A stretch of 64,000 nucleotides of DNA. Origin: Pollenia angustigena. Its lineage: Eukaryota > Arthropoda > Insecta > Diptera > Polleniidae. The notes beneath the pieces are model-generated. The model saw nothing but the letters and a program-made list of their open reading frames with translations, made no database searches and was not told the origin of the DNA. The stretch is from assembly GCA_930367215.1 (NCBI GenBank), contig OV884059.1, positions 153,076,511 through 153,140,510 on the forward strand, in the 5' to 3' direction. A program made the translations under genes and the position numbers. Shown in pieces: positions 21,065 through 33,393 of this stretch (positions are counted from its first letter, which is position 1; every line of letters begins with the position of its first letter).

Positions 21065-21955
21065 TTTTATTGTAATGCTCTGTGGTACACGACATTTCTT
21101 GTTTTTCCATTTTCGGTGTAAATATATAAAACCGATGATTTGCCAACTCTCGAACAGGCTTCATAAAACTGTCCATGTGAGAAAGCTGGTTACTCTAAAT
21201 TCACTCCACAAATTCTTAATGATTGGCCTTGCGCCTTATTAATAGTAACCGCAAACCCAAGCCAACAAGGAAACTGAAGTCGTTTTAATTCAAATGACAT
21301 ATCAGACGGAGTCATTGGGATGCGTGGAATGAATACATCTTCGCTTTTGAATTTTCCAGTTAAAATAGTAGCTTCAATTACCTAAGCCATAAACCTTTTA
21401 CTAGCAAGTCTTGTGCCATTATACAAACGGGGTTGATTGATATTGCGAAACAAAATAATAGTGACTCCAACTTTCAATTGGATAATTCACAACATCTTCT
21501 ACATTGGTAACAGTATCCACAGACTTGTACGAAACCAATTCGCCAGGAATTTTTGATTGTATAGCCATATTTAATTCACTAACATCTTTGTTAAAATTGC
21601 TCTGTCACTCAACCATGTACGGCATGTATATTTTTGTGCTATGTTAGGGAACACATGTTCAATCAATTCCTCTTTTGACTGTACGAAATGGCAAAAATCA
21701 TGTGGCAGTGTTATCAATTTAGTGTCATTAACAGGCATTGCTTATAAGCATGACGACTTTAAGCAAGCGTTAATTTCATCGGCAGCTGTAGATCTATAAA
21801 ATTCATTCCAAATAATGATTTTGCCGTTCCAGATGTTTTTGAAACGTCACATGTGGGAGTTTCATTAACTTGGTAATTCAATGACAATTTCAAAGCAGAA
21901 TGTGCTGTGCAACCACCATCTAACAAAGTGGCTGCAATGCCAGAAGACGCCTTTC
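21065..21955 (-). pseudogene. Helitron Pif1-like helicase relic
   Basis: Reading the minus strand from about 21955, the frames give SGIAATLLDGGCTAHSALKL and NETPTCDVSKTSG, then after breaks LITLPHDFCHFV, VFPNIAQKYTCRTWLSDRAI, FELKRLQFPCWLGFAVTINK, a GQSLRICGVNLE block and SHGQFYEACSRVGKSSVLYI, ending TRNVVYHRALQ. This is the C-terminal half of a Pif1-family DNA helicase as carried by Helitrons, with the late motifs (NKAQGQS, ACSRVG) recognisable. Several stops and frameshifts and missing segments show it is dead. The Walker A region and the Rep nuclease are not present. Helitron helicase unwinds DNA during rolling-circle transposition. Confidence 0.82.
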
Positions 21956-22230
21956 AGTTTCTCAAAATATTAACTTAAATTTGCAAAATTTTCATGCACG
22001 AAAAAAATACATGTTTCGAAATGAAAGCAGTGTTCACTTAAATGGCTATAACTTATGAAGATGTGATTTACAATACAATAGCTTAACTAAAGTAATGGTT
22101 TGACTAAAGTCGAATTGTAATAAATTTAAAAACTAATTGAATTTCAGTTATTTCAAAATATTAAGTCAAATTCGAAAAATTTCCATGCAAAAAAAATAGA
22201 TGTTTTGGAATGAATTCAGTGTTCACCTTG
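21955..22230. repeat. Diverged direct repeat of about 90 bp
   Basis: TTTCTCAAAATATTAACTTA...CAGTGTTCAC at 21957-22036 is repeated with differences as TTATTTCAAAATATTAAGTC...CAGTGTTCAC at 22145-22227. Not coding. Confidence 0.6.
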
Positions 22231-23551
22231 TTATTGACATCACCTTCCACGTGAACTTTGCAGAAACAAAATCGGTTCACGCATTACAGAGAACATCAAT
22301 TACTAACACAATGCAACTTATTTTTATATACATATATAGATGTGAAGAATTTAATAACTCTATTACTTTAGTTGTTAGCAAAAATGTTTGGAACATTTTG
22401 CAACTTTTATCAAAATTTAGTCTTATTAAAATGTTTGCCTTTATTCGGTTATATAAATGGATTCTTGTGAATAAAGATTATCAGAAATACCTTCAGTCCT
22501 TGTACAAAAAGTATTGCTAGTTGGCATGAATAGCAAACGAGATCAATTCATATTAGTTTTGTACGTTATTTTTATCGCATTTGTAAAAAACTGGACCTCT
22601 CTCTCTATCTCATTAATTGGAATGTCTATCGCTAGACAATAATAAATATGAATAATAAAAAAAAAAGTAATTTTTCAAAATTAACTTAAGTTTTTTAACT
22701 GGACAAATTGCATTTTCGCTGGAACCTAGAAAACACCCAAAAAACCTGACAATCCAGGCCATTCCACGCCCCTATTGGGCAACTCACACTTAGTGATAGT
22801 GCAATCATTTTGTTGATGTTGAGTGCTGAATTGAAAATTTGCAGCCGCACTAAACATGAGTGATAGAGATGTTTAGAAATTTTGCACTCCAAAAAATTAG
22901 TTTGATTTAAAAAAAAGCAATCATTAGTTTATTACAACTTTCTTGTTCTTCACTAATTTGAGTGCAACTTAAAATTTTGAATTCAATTTTAAGTTTCAAT
23001 TGATTTGTGTTTATTTGTGTGCACTAATTTAAATCTCAAGACTAAACTGCATAAGAAAAAACAAACAAACAAAAATAGTAAAAAATAGGTATGTATATGA
23101 TTATTAGTATTGTGATTATTTTATTGAACTGTTTATGGTTTTAAATCCAAATTTTTTTTATTTTTTAATCAGGCTAAAGTTCATCAAATTTAATTCTCAT
23201 CGTTTCGATTGTAACCACAACATCTCTTCAGAGCGGTTTGCCTTTTAACACTCACCGCCATTGACGACTGTATATATTTAACTGGATATGCCAAATTCTT
23301 TATAAGCCTTGCAACAGTAAGATCCATTGTCTGTTGTTGACAGCTCAATTTTATTACATATGTGCAGTAGTGCAGACATATTAAATGTAAATGCAGCAAA
23401 ACTAAGTTTCATTGTTTGGACAAAAATGCAGTTTCAAAGAGAATTGAAGAGAGCTTCTGCAGAAAATGTTTATTTATATGGACGATATTTTTTTCATTTT
23501 GGGTTTCAATATCAATTTCAAATTTTTAACACATCATTTTTATTTCATCCG
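22231..23551. other. Non-coding, no gene recognised
   Basis: Short open frames (for example 22200-22520) have no recognisable domain. Around 23165-23205 a fragment resembles the terminal repeat of the fold-back element at 47172 (GTTCATCAAATTTAATTCTC). Confidence 0.4.
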
Positions 23552-23607
23552 AAAAAAATTATTTTAACTATCGGCGCCAAAATTCCAAATTCCGTTCTTT
23601 CTCTGCT

Positions 23608-24776
23608 GATCTTGGTCCCATATTGTATCTAATATACACAAGTGATATACCACATCCTCAAAACACCGTAATAGCAACGTTTGCTGATGATACGGCCATT
23701 CTTTCTACTGGTAACACCATTCAAGAATCAGTTGAAAGGACCCAAATTGCCATTAACCAAATAACAGCATGGACAACAAAATGGCGAATAAAATTGAACA
23801 ATACAAAATCGGTACACGTAGACTTTAAAATTAAGAAGTTTAGTCACCTCAAACTTTTCATTTTGAACGTTGAAGTTCCATATGCAAACACTGCGAAATA
23901 TCTTGGCATGAACCTCAACGCTAAACTTAAGTGGAAGGAACACATTAAAAAAAAACACACTCAACTCGAGATGAAATACAGAGAACTAAGCTACCTTCTT
24001 GATTTTAAATCAGATTTATCTTTGCACAATAAGCTGATAATTTACAAACAAGTACTATCTCCCATCTGGACTTACGGTATCCAACTGTGGGGATGTGCGC
24101 AGAAATCCAACATAAATATAATAGTGGTATTCACACCGAACTTGTTAATTTGTTACTCGGTAGTTTGTTAATTTGTTAAAGTTACCAACTGTGAACGACC
24201 CCCTTTTTAAAACTTTGTTAGTCTGGTAACTTTAAAATATAAAAATCATTTTATTAACATACTTACTCTCAATGTGCACGAAAATTGCCAAAACACAAAT
24301 ATTTTTTTAGAAATCTATCACAAATGACTTTTTTATTATATTTATTTAGAAACTGCAACAGCTGATTGTGAGTTACCAACTAACAACTATTTTATCAGGG
24401 GTGCCGTGTCGTTAATTTGTTAAATGTTAATTCGGTAGCGCGTTAAATAAACAAAAACAAAATGCGTGTAAAAAAGTAACGATTAACGACTAACAAACTA
24501 ACAAGCTCGGTGTGAATACCACTAATACAACGTTTTCAAAATAAAGTTTTACGTAAAATGGTGAACGCTCCATGGTACATAAGGAATACAGACCTTCATC
24601 GTGACTTGGGAGTTGATAGTATTAATACCATTATTAAAAAGTATGCAGTCAATCATCATACCAAATTACAACGCCACATCAATGAGGAAGCATCTCGGCT
24701 TTTCTTTAATCAATGTAACGAACGAAGATTGGTTCGTACAAAACCCATTGATCTGCTTGGGGTAAATTTGCCTTAA
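23608..24776 (+). pseudogene. jockey-type reverse transcriptase C-terminal fragment, split by a MITE
   Basis: The first segment (23608-24118) reads IYTSDIPHPQNTVIATFADD, with the catalytic ADD box. ITAWTTKWRIKLNNTKSVHV, the thumb region KYLGMNLNAKLKWKEHIKKK and TYGIQLWGCAQKSNINI follow. Coding stops at the MITE (24124-24522) and resumes in frame after it with FQNKVLRKMVNAPWYIRN to DLGVDSI and a stop at 24776. Apart from the insertion and the 5' truncation, the frame is almost undamaged, so the copy is young. No endonuclease or RNase H is present; lack of RNase H fits jockey. Confidence 0.85.
24124..24522. mobile_element. MITE inserted in the jockey reverse transcriptase
   Basis: GTGGTATTCACACCGAACTT is mirrored by GAGCTTGTT-type right end (CGGTGTGAATACCAC). 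Comparison with the interrupted codons shows a duplicated TAATA on both sides (24119-24123 and 24523-24527). Sub-terminal TTGTTAATTTGTTA and TTAACGACTAACAAACTAAC extend the inverted arms. Confidence 0.85.
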
Positions 24777-25615
24777 ATCATCATTATCAAATCTTATATC
24801 AATAGAATAAAACTACTACATAGTTCCCAGTAAGAACTAGTTGTAGTTGTATAAACAAAGAAAATGATTTGTAATAATTACATTCAATTATTTGTTTCAA
24901 TAAAAAAAAAAAATTCTTTTAACTATCGGCGCCAAAATTCCAAATTCCGTTCTTTCTCTGCATCTTATTATATGCCACCATCTGGTGCGACCATAGTTCA
25001 AGATAACAAAATTGGCCGCCTGCAGTTATCATTTGTGGACTGTAGCATTAACAGTCAGACATTTGATTTTAGTTGCATTTATTTTTGGGCCTGTGCCACT
25101 CAGATTGCCATGAAGGTTTAAAGCACACTGTTCTATGTCACCCACTTTGTTTGACAGTATGCAAATAACATTTATTTTTTACATAAAATCTCTTATTTAA
25201 AAAACACATCTTTAAAATTAAAATGTTTGTAGGGTGAATGCACCAATAGTCGGCACTTTAACTTTTTTCTGATATTTAAACTGGTACTCTCATGAGTGTG
25301 AACATGATATTGGGATGCCAACGAATTATTATTGTTCAGTAGTTAGTTTAGTTTTAGACTCAATTTACTGAGTCTAAGCATATTTGTATTAAGTTTGAGT
25401 AATTTACATTTTTTCTAAAATACACGATTTGCGCCTGTAGTCGGCACACCTTTCCCTAAATGCGGCACTTTATGACCCTATTGTCGGCATTGAATTTTTT
25501 ATGAAGAAAATAACAAAATCGTTAAAAAATTGAAGATATATTGTATTTAATACCAATTATTATTTAACAATTTTCCATAATATTTATTAAAAAAGCTATG
25601 CCGAATCCTAAATTC

Positions 25616-26977
25616 TAGAGTTGTCAACCGATTAAGAATAATTCGATTAATCGATCAAACAAAAACAAACTCTTGTTCGAATAATTTTAAAATGGCGATT
25701 TTCGAATAACGAATAAATCGATTAAATTAAGTCGATTAATCGAACAATATTTTTTTTATTAAAAAATAAATTAATAAAAGACTAATAAGAAATAAAAGCT
25801 TAGAATTTGATTTCTTCTCATACGTTTCTACCGATTTTATAAAAATGTAGAAAAAGTAAAAAATATTGTTGCTATAGCCCTCATAGTAATTAATCTGAAT
25901 GTTTAGTAGGCAAAAACCGTGTTAAGTATTCATTGTATTTCAAAAATGTATCTTATGTTCGTATTAAACAAATCTTTGATAAACAATTGTAACAGCTGTT
26001 TTCTTTTTAAATCAAACGTTAAACAATTTTCATGAAATGTTGATTAAGTTAATCAGAGCCGTTCACATTAAATTTGAGATGATTTAGATGACAGATGATA
26101 AAGAAAAAAATGCAAAAACACAAATTTAAATTTCTTTAAATTATAAAAAATGGATAAAGTGATCAGATCATTTTAAACATATTAATTATCGAATTGTGAA
26201 AATTTACGAATTATTTAAAGTCAAATAAAAACATTAAGAAATAATCATAGTACACGCCAGGGGTACTTACATGGTGACCGATGCTATATTATACTCAGTT
26301 TGAGGTATGTTTAGAGGATTCGATGTGGTTAATGAAGTGATTAAGTTGTAATCATGTCAATTTGAAGTGATTAACAAATAACTCAATATATGGTTATTCA
26401 TCTCGATTTTGATGTGATTAGAGCTTAATCACGCTAGAGTTGCTTAAACGCGTTTAAAGTGTGAACATAGCATAAGTATCACAATATTACAATAGAAAAC
26501 GATGTAGTAGAAGATAATCCAACGACATCAAAATATGCCGAACTTCTTCTAATGGAAAAATACATACAGAGAGACAGCGGTTGTTTTATAGAAGAAGTTG
26601 TACGCAGAAGTTTGGCTGAAGATGGAAGGTCTGCAAACGCCTTTCGAAAATCCAAAGTTGTATCGGATTATTTAAGAATTAAGGATTTTACGATTCCTTA
26701 AAGAAATACAACGATATGGAGCTAAGATGAAAAGTTGTACGCATCAAAAAAAGAAGTTGTAGTGGATTTGAGAAAAAATAAAGAAGAAAATGGAAGATTT
26801 TCCATAGTTGTAAATTAACGGACGGATATATCTTATTTAAAATATGTAATTTTTTTTATTCGTTATTCTCATCGATTAATCGAATAATTTTTCAGATTTA
26901 ATCGTTAGATCGAACGAACAAAAACAATTATTTGAATTATTCGAACAAAGCGAGTAGGCGAATAATTGACAACTCTA
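25616..26977. mobile_element. hAT-type transposon nested in the 25232 element
   Basis: TAGAGTTGTCAACCGATTAA and the right end ATTGACAACTCTA are inverted and flanked by the 8-bp duplication CTAAATTC (25608-25615, 26978-26985). Multiple ATTCGATTAATCGA palindromes lie near both ends. A GAA-rich stretch at 26480-26820 may be a transposase relic but has too many stops to assign. Confidence 0.83.
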
Positions 26978-27108
26978 CTAAATTCCCATCACCAAGTTAA
27001 TGTTGTTGCTTTCTTTCTTATATATGTATATATATTATAATTATAATTATTAATTATAATTTCCCTATTTGTTTGTTGTTCTTTTTTGTATATTCAGAGC
27101 TTTTTGAA

Positions 27109-27530
27109 GCCCACTGATGGGCTAGAAAGCTGAAAATCCGCATGCACATAGTAAAATACCTAGGCAAAATCTTAACGTAGCCATATTTTGGCCTGTGGGC
27201 AGAGAATTAGGAGGAAACCGTGTGGTAAAATTCGATTTTTTAACATTTTAGTTTTTATTAAAGCCCCCTAAAAACATAGGAAGCTGAAAATGGCCAAGCA
27301 TATAGTCCTTACAAAGGAGCAAAGTCTGGAGTAGTTGGATCTAAAATTTTTGGACTGTGGGCAGAGAATTGAAAGAAAAAGGTGTGTTGCAAAATTATGC
27401 TATTTTACATATCAGAAAATTTTTAAGCCCCCTAAAGACCAAAAAAGCTAAGAACTGCCAAGCATTTGGTACTGACGTTGGAGCTTACCTTAAAGGAGTT
27501 TCTCTTCCTGCTTGGCAGGGACAGGCTTAA
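27109..27530. repeat. Diverged tandem repeat of ~150-170 bp
   Basis: AAGCCC(A/C)CT, then GAAGCTGAAAAT or AAGCTGAAAATCCG, then GGACTGTGGGCAGAGAATT recur around 27109, 27259 and, partly, 27429. Two copies share CTGTGGGCAGAGAATT and GGTGTG(G/T)T. Inside the 25232 element. Confidence 0.6.
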
Positions 27531-28301
27531 CAGCTAGTTTTTATATAATTTAGTGTTCTGTAAGTGTAATCTCCCTCAAACTGAAACTCCCTTAAAACGG
27601 ACTCCGTTCCCTGATCCTGGCAATGTTCTAAAGGAAGGCAATAAGTTCTTTTGAAAGGCCATTTCCCTTGTACGGACACAATTAACGTCCCTTTCAGTGT
27701 ACAATCATGAAAGATTCCACGGTATTTTTTATTTAAATTTTAAGCTATCTAACGTCTTTAATGCTACTTTCTAGAATGGAAGTTTTCATTGGTACCCATT
27801 GCACCGAAGCCAGGAAAAGACCATACTAGCGTTGAATCATAAAGGTCTTTTAGTATATCATCCAACATTTTTAAGCCATTTGAGAAAATAATGTTGTTAA
27901 AATCTTCAATTTGGACTTAAAAAGTACTTAGAAGCTTTTGAAAAACTATTTGATTGGTCTAAAATTTGTTATTGAAGTAGGAAATTTTTTAAGTTCTTCT
28001 TAATCGATAACCACAGGAGTCGCAAGGAGGCAATTTATGACGTCTATTTTATTTAATATTTACTTCAGACAATCCAAACATCAACTGATACAGCTTTTTT
28101 AAGCAAACTGCTACCTATAAAGCATCTCGATAATTACAGAACCATATATTTCAATTAGAATATTGTTAAAACAATTGAAGATCAAGATCTATTAATAAAT
28201 AAATATATAAATAAATATATATAGAAAATCCGCTTTGCGTTGTGAATCAATCATTAAACAAAAAAGACATCTTGATCGATGTTTAACATGGAAATGCTAT
28301 A

Positions 28302-28437
28302 TACAGACCTGTCAAAGAGATCAATTCCGATCGGAAGTGGGAGTAATTCTGGTTTCTCCAAAAAAGAAAATTAAATTTAAAGAAGCTAAAACAAATTCGA
28401 TCCGTAGTATTTTGATCGGAATGTGTGGCAGGCCTGA
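28302..28437. mobile_element. Small inverted-repeat element, 136 bp
   Basis: CAGACCTGTCA...TTCCGATCGG is mirrored by GATCGGAAT...GGCAGGCCTG. Non-coding; a short open frame spans it only by chance. Confidence 0.5.
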
Positions 28438-29376
28438 TAGAGGCAAAATTAACTGAAATGAAAATCAATTCAAATAACCTGGCTCCTTAAGCGCAATTCT
28501 TTCCTTAGTCTAGATTGTAAACTCCCTCTTTACAACTCTATCTTAAACCCAATCTGGTCCAATGACATTTAGTTATCGGTTGCAAAGGCGCCAAAGTAAA
28601 ATTTTTGTTGAAAATGTACAAAATTTTTGTACATTAAACTTACCAAAAGGTTATAGTAAAGTCTTAAAAATAAAATTTGTATCGAAATTTTGATGTTTTT
28701 GCACCTTTTACTTATTTCTTAGCCATTTATAAACGATTTTTATATAATAAAAGCAGCTGCCGACTATAGGATCATTTATATCCTAAGTTCGGCATATATT
28801 TGGGCACTCAATATAAACTGTGCCGACTATTAGGTAAATTCATTTAAAACTCATTTATTTTTGTACTGTTGTCAAGGGAGATGAGTAAAGAAATATTTTT
28901 GAGAATTTGAGCTTAATATGAAAAAATTATGATTTTCCAGTAGTCGGCATAGTGATGCAAAAAAATTTGTTCCTAATGCCGGCATCCATAAAAATAAGTT
29001 AAAATAATATTTTTTTTGCAGATTTATAGATTAAAGGCAATATTTGAACATATTTTCACCTATAAAAACTGTTTTGGTAAAAATATTATTTATATTAGTA
29101 CGATTACCACTTGTTCTAGTTTGCCTTGGCACTAACAAATTATTTAAAAAACAGCCACTATGGAGCGTGTAGAAAGCTTGACACTAAATAACGACCAACA
29201 TAGACTTAAGTTCTCATCCTAGCCAAATGCAAATATTACATAATGAGAAATGAGTGTATTTTGAGTTAAAGCTGAATTCGAAATATATATAAAATTTCCG
29301 TAATTCTTATTTATTTAAGATTTAATTCAAAAGTGCCGACTATTGGTGCATGCCGAACTTAGGGGCTTTCACCCTA

Positions 29377-30513
29377 TGTATGTTAAATGAAATTAAAGCC
29401 ATAAAATTATAAATTAAATTAAATAAAAAAAATTAAGTAAATAAAAATCTGCGGCCCTATTTCCCTTCTCTATGATTTGATTACTTAATATTCGAAAAGT
29501 TATAATTATTTGTAGTCCTTAAATTTTGGATTTAGCAAATCAAGTCTTAAAACTTCGTTTTCTTAAATAAAACGACAAACATTAAGCAATTTTCTTAAAA
29601 AAATTTAATAGTTTGATGTCGGTTCCTAAAAACGATTTTTTATAATGTTAATAAAGACTTTTCTAAAGTTTAAGTTATAAAAATTTAAAAATAAATAGGT
29701 ATCTACATATGTACCTACTTTGTATTAAAAATTTTTTGAATTAATGTTGTAGGTATTTATTTTTTAATCATTTTAAATACGATCTAAAATAGGTAGATAC
29801 CTATGTACAGTTTAAAAAAAAACTTACCAAGTAAATAGCGAAAATTTTTGTTGGTATTACAATTTATCATTAAAATATGTAAATGATATTAATTATTATT
29901 TTCATTCAATAATTAAAAAAATATATTTATGTACAATATTTATAAAATTAACTTTTTTTAGAGATTTAGATTATTTTTATCATTATAGAGATTTTTATAA
30001 TTACAAATAAGAAAACTTTGATTTTTACAATCAAGGTAACGGCCACTGTTTATATTTTTACTTTTACTTTTGTAAACAAAAACAGCACAATACGAAATTA
30101 CTCTATTCTCACACACTCTCACTTTATTTGATTTACTATATTTTTTGGTTTTTAATTTTTTTTTTTATTTACTTTGCTGTTTACGAATAGTCAAGGAAAA
30201 GAAACACATTGACCGGCACAAATTTCATACAAATTTCCGCCATATTTTTCACTAATTTACTCGATATTTTCCAACGAAATTTTTACACAGAATTATTAAG
30301 AAACACTCAAATTACATTTTTGTGCAAAAATATTTTAATTTTCTTAATTACTTAAGGTGATTTTTAAAATGTCTTTGCGGCATTAATAAAAGAATAAACG
30401 AACACTTGTAAAATTTTAGAAAACTAAAGAGGACAGAAGTTAAGTTTGTTTGCTACTGTTTTTGTTGTTGTTTTTGTTAATGTTGTACTGAATGAGTGAG
30501 TGAGTGTGTATGT
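29377..30513. other. AT-rich non-coding DNA
   Basis: No gene seen. An imperfect inverted repeat (AGGTATCTACATATGTAC at 29697 and AGGTAGATACCTATGTAC at about 29790) is the only structure noticed. Confidence 0.45.
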
Positions 30514-31541
30514 CTAGTGAGCAGTGTGACCCTTTTAGCATTTTCACTGCTAAATTTAGCATTATTTATTTTAATTTAGCAGCGAATTTTTCAAATAGCA
30601 TTTAGCATTATTTTCAGCATTTTTGTAATATTTTCTTTTAGCATTATTTAGCATTTTTTAAAACTTAAAAATTTTATATATTGCTATTTCACAATATGTA
30701 TAACTTATCACTTCTGTCAATCTCTATATTTGTATTTTGTAATTTATAAGTTTATACAAATGTATAATAATAGCAACCCTGTAAACACAAAAAAAATAAA
30801 ATTAAAGAAGAAATGGTAGATTTTACTACAGAATAAATAACGGTTTTAAAACAGCAATGGCAAAAGCTGAATGCATAAGAATTGATGAACCAAAGTTCAA
30901 CTACAGTGCTGTCTGGGTAGAGTGAACTAATTTTTGCAGAGCGTTTTCACTATACCCAGGTTGTTCACTAAATCAAGGTTGATTTTTTTTATTTAAAACA
31001 CTTATTTACTTATTTTAAATGCATTAATAGGTTATAAATTGTACAAAGCTTTTTCCATGCATGTCTTTCTTCTTTGGGTTCCAAATGTATAGTTACCAAT
31101 AAGCTTTATTACTCCGATTTTCTTTTTATTTATGCCAGAAATTTTTTTTGCAACGCCATAACGCTGTGCTAAAGAAGTAACACGAGCACTTTTTTCAATT
31201 TCTTTTATAATGTCGCTTTTTCGAATCCATTTGTATATAACAATTTTATAACACCAAGAAATTAACTTTGAGACACGACCTCATTTGAACATGCGCGCAG
31301 GCTAAAATAAATTAACACTTCATAGAATGCGTATTTGTGAGAGTAACTTGTTAACTTACTCTAATAGAATCGTTACTTTACCGTTATTTTATGTTCTCTT
31401 TAATTTTTATGCTCGTTTTCATTGTTTTTCTCCTAAGCCAAACCTAAAAACTCACTATAAAGCAGAGATCTGCAAAACACCGCACATGTGCGAATGCTCT
31501 CACACAAATAAAGAGAGCATGAGAAAATAATTTGTATTTTT

Positions 31542-32199
31542 ACACTCAATTCACATGAGGGCTTTTACGACGTCGTTTTATCTTGATTCCCTTTTAAAGC
31601 AACTTCCAAAATCTCTTTGCGTTCATACGATGATTTTTGGTTGCATGTCTTTTTTTTATTTACAGTATGGCCTCGATTTCCCGTCATTCGATTAACCGGC
31701 AGCTTCAATAAAATGGAAAACAAACATTTTTTTGCACTTATTTAAATTGCCTCTATATCCGAAATTATAAACAAATTATCTTTTTTTCGTTAAATTTTGA
31801 ACAATCAAAAGAAATTTAAATAAACGAAGAAAGAGAATATCTTAACGGTGTGGAAGCATGTTCTGCCAAATTTACTTTTTTCCTCATGTTTACATAATAA
31901 AACGTATATATTTACATAAAATAAGAAACACACAAAAAAAAATAAATAATCAAGAATTCTGCCGATCCCGTCTATTATCGATAATCGAGGTCTCACTGTA
32001 TTTTCAACCACACACTTCAAAGTAAGAAAAAGAATAAAACGTAAACAGAAAAAGTTAAAAGAGAAATGTAAAAAACGACATGCAAAATACAAAACGAGAC
32101 ATTTTGTTAACCCCTCTTTCTTTTCTACACCGCTCACCAACAAACCAAAAGAGACGTCGACAAAGCGACGTCGTAAAAGCCCTCATCTAAACTGAGTGT
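31542..32199. mobile_element. MITE nested in the pogo-type element
   Basis: ATGAGGGCTTTTACGACGTC (31555) is exactly mirrored by GACGTCGTAAAAGCCCTCAT (to 32186). The outer bases ACACTCA/TGAGTGT extend the repeat to 31542-32199. It carries a further element at 31663-31998. Confidence 0.82.
31663..31998. mobile_element. pogo-type MITE, fourth nesting level
   Basis: CAGTATGGCCTCGATT and AATCGAGGTCTCACTG are inverted and flanked by TA (31661-31662, 31999-32000). 336 bp, non-coding. Confidence 0.82.
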
Positions 32200-33393
32200 T
32201 ACTCGAAAACACTGAACAAACAAAAACAATTACGCTCAAAAATAAACAACCAAGAGAAACAAGAAATGTAAATGTATGTGTTTGGCGGACTCTGCTATAA
32301 AGTATGTTCACTCTATAGAGGTTCATGAGTGTTCACTCTACAGAGCAGTCAATGTTATCATTCTGGTGTTCATTCTAACGAGGTATTCATAGCATCGGGG
32401 GTTCACTCTACCCAGACAGCACTGTATTGACTTCTGGACAGGTGTATAGAATATGATGAAAACAGATCAAATTCTAATGGTATGTATTTTGACCAACACT
32501 TTGGAAATTAACGAAAAAATATTCATATAATGGTGTGTTTAATGTGTAATTAAATTTACTGAAAATGCTGTTGAATAGCCTTTTATGTTTTCAATGAAAA
32601 TTTTTTTTTTTACTTATATTTTGTATTTAATAATATATACATCTGGCAACAAATAATAATGGCTTAAGTTGACTTAAGTGTTTTTAATTTTATTACATAT
32701 TCTTATTATCTTCTTCATGATCTATGACGCAGCTAAATTTCAAGTATAAAATGTCAATTCGTATTAATAAAACTATATGCATTAATATTTTATCTTTCGC
32801 AATACAACACACAATTTTAGACAAAACCCTTAATATCGCAAAACTTTCGACTTTAGCCATTATTATTTATTGCCGCAGATATGTAGGAATATCGTTACAT
32901 AAAACGCAAAAAACCTTATCTAACATTTTGAAAATTTTACAAAAAACCATTTAAAATGTTAAATTTATTAATCGCCTTAAACTGTTTATAATTTATTTTT
33001 CTTCTACTCTTCTTGTAAAACCTTGCCTTGCTTAACCTACTGTCAAGCCTTGCTTAACCTACTGTCAAAAATTAATAAAAAGTCTCTTTAATGTATTTAA
33101 AAAAACAAAATCAAAAAACATTTGATTCCGTACGGTATGTGCGGTCAGTTTCGCACTTTGCTTAAGCCAATTACAGTTTCATAAAACTTAACAAACATTT
33201 TATTTTAAAGATAAAATTCATTAATTAAAATGATACAATTATTAAAGAAAATTTAGCATTTTTTTTTAGCATTTTCAAATTTTTTTTTTAGCATTTTTAG
33301 CATTGTTTCAATCTCCATTTAGCATCGAATTTTTTTTTATTTGTGGTCACACTGCTAGTGAGAGAAAGAAAATGGACGAATGTGATGCGTAAT

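Larger units (their letters stand above)
23607..24910 (+). mobile_element. 5'-truncated jockey-type LINE with long target duplication
   Basis: It starts abruptly inside the reverse transcriptase (LGPILYLIYTSDIP) and ends in a poly(A) tail. The approximately 50-bp sequence ending CGTTCTTTCTCTGC lies at both ends (23552-23606 and about 24907-24961). The coding frame is split by a 399-bp MITE. Confidence 0.85.
25232..29374. mobile_element. TA-flanked DNA transposon, ~4.1 kb with insertions
   Basis: The left end GGGTGAATGCACCAATAGTC and the right end, which contains GACTATTGGTGCATGCCGAA and finishes GGGGCTTTCACCC, are inverted, with TA at both sides (25230-25231, 29375-29376). Sub-terminal TCGGCA/TGCCGA motifs are repeated at both ends in opposite orientation. 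The interior holds a hAT insertion (25616), ~160-bp repeats (27109) and a small MITE (28302). No transposase frame was recognised. Confidence 0.72.
30904..32424. mobile_element. pogo-type element nested in hAT A
   Basis: CAGTGCTGTCTGGGTAGAGT and ACTCTACCCAGACAGCACTG form perfect TIRs of about 25 bp, flanked by TA (30902-30903, 32425-32426). Related GTTCACT(A/C)T motifs recur inside both ends. Another MITE sits at 31542-32199. Confidence 0.87.
30522..33354. mobile_element. hAT-type transposon A, with nested insertions
   Basis: CAGTGTGACC and GGTCACACTG termini are flanked by a perfect 8-bp duplication CTAGTGAG (30514-30521, 33355-33362). Sub-terminal TTTAGCATT motifs are repeated many times at both ends. 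A pogo-type element occupies 30904-32424. No transposase was recognised. Confidence 0.87.

Noticed and set aside
22200..22520. 106-codon plus-strand frame
   Set aside because: No motif, AT-driven composition, and it overlaps a diverged direct repeat. Probably chance.
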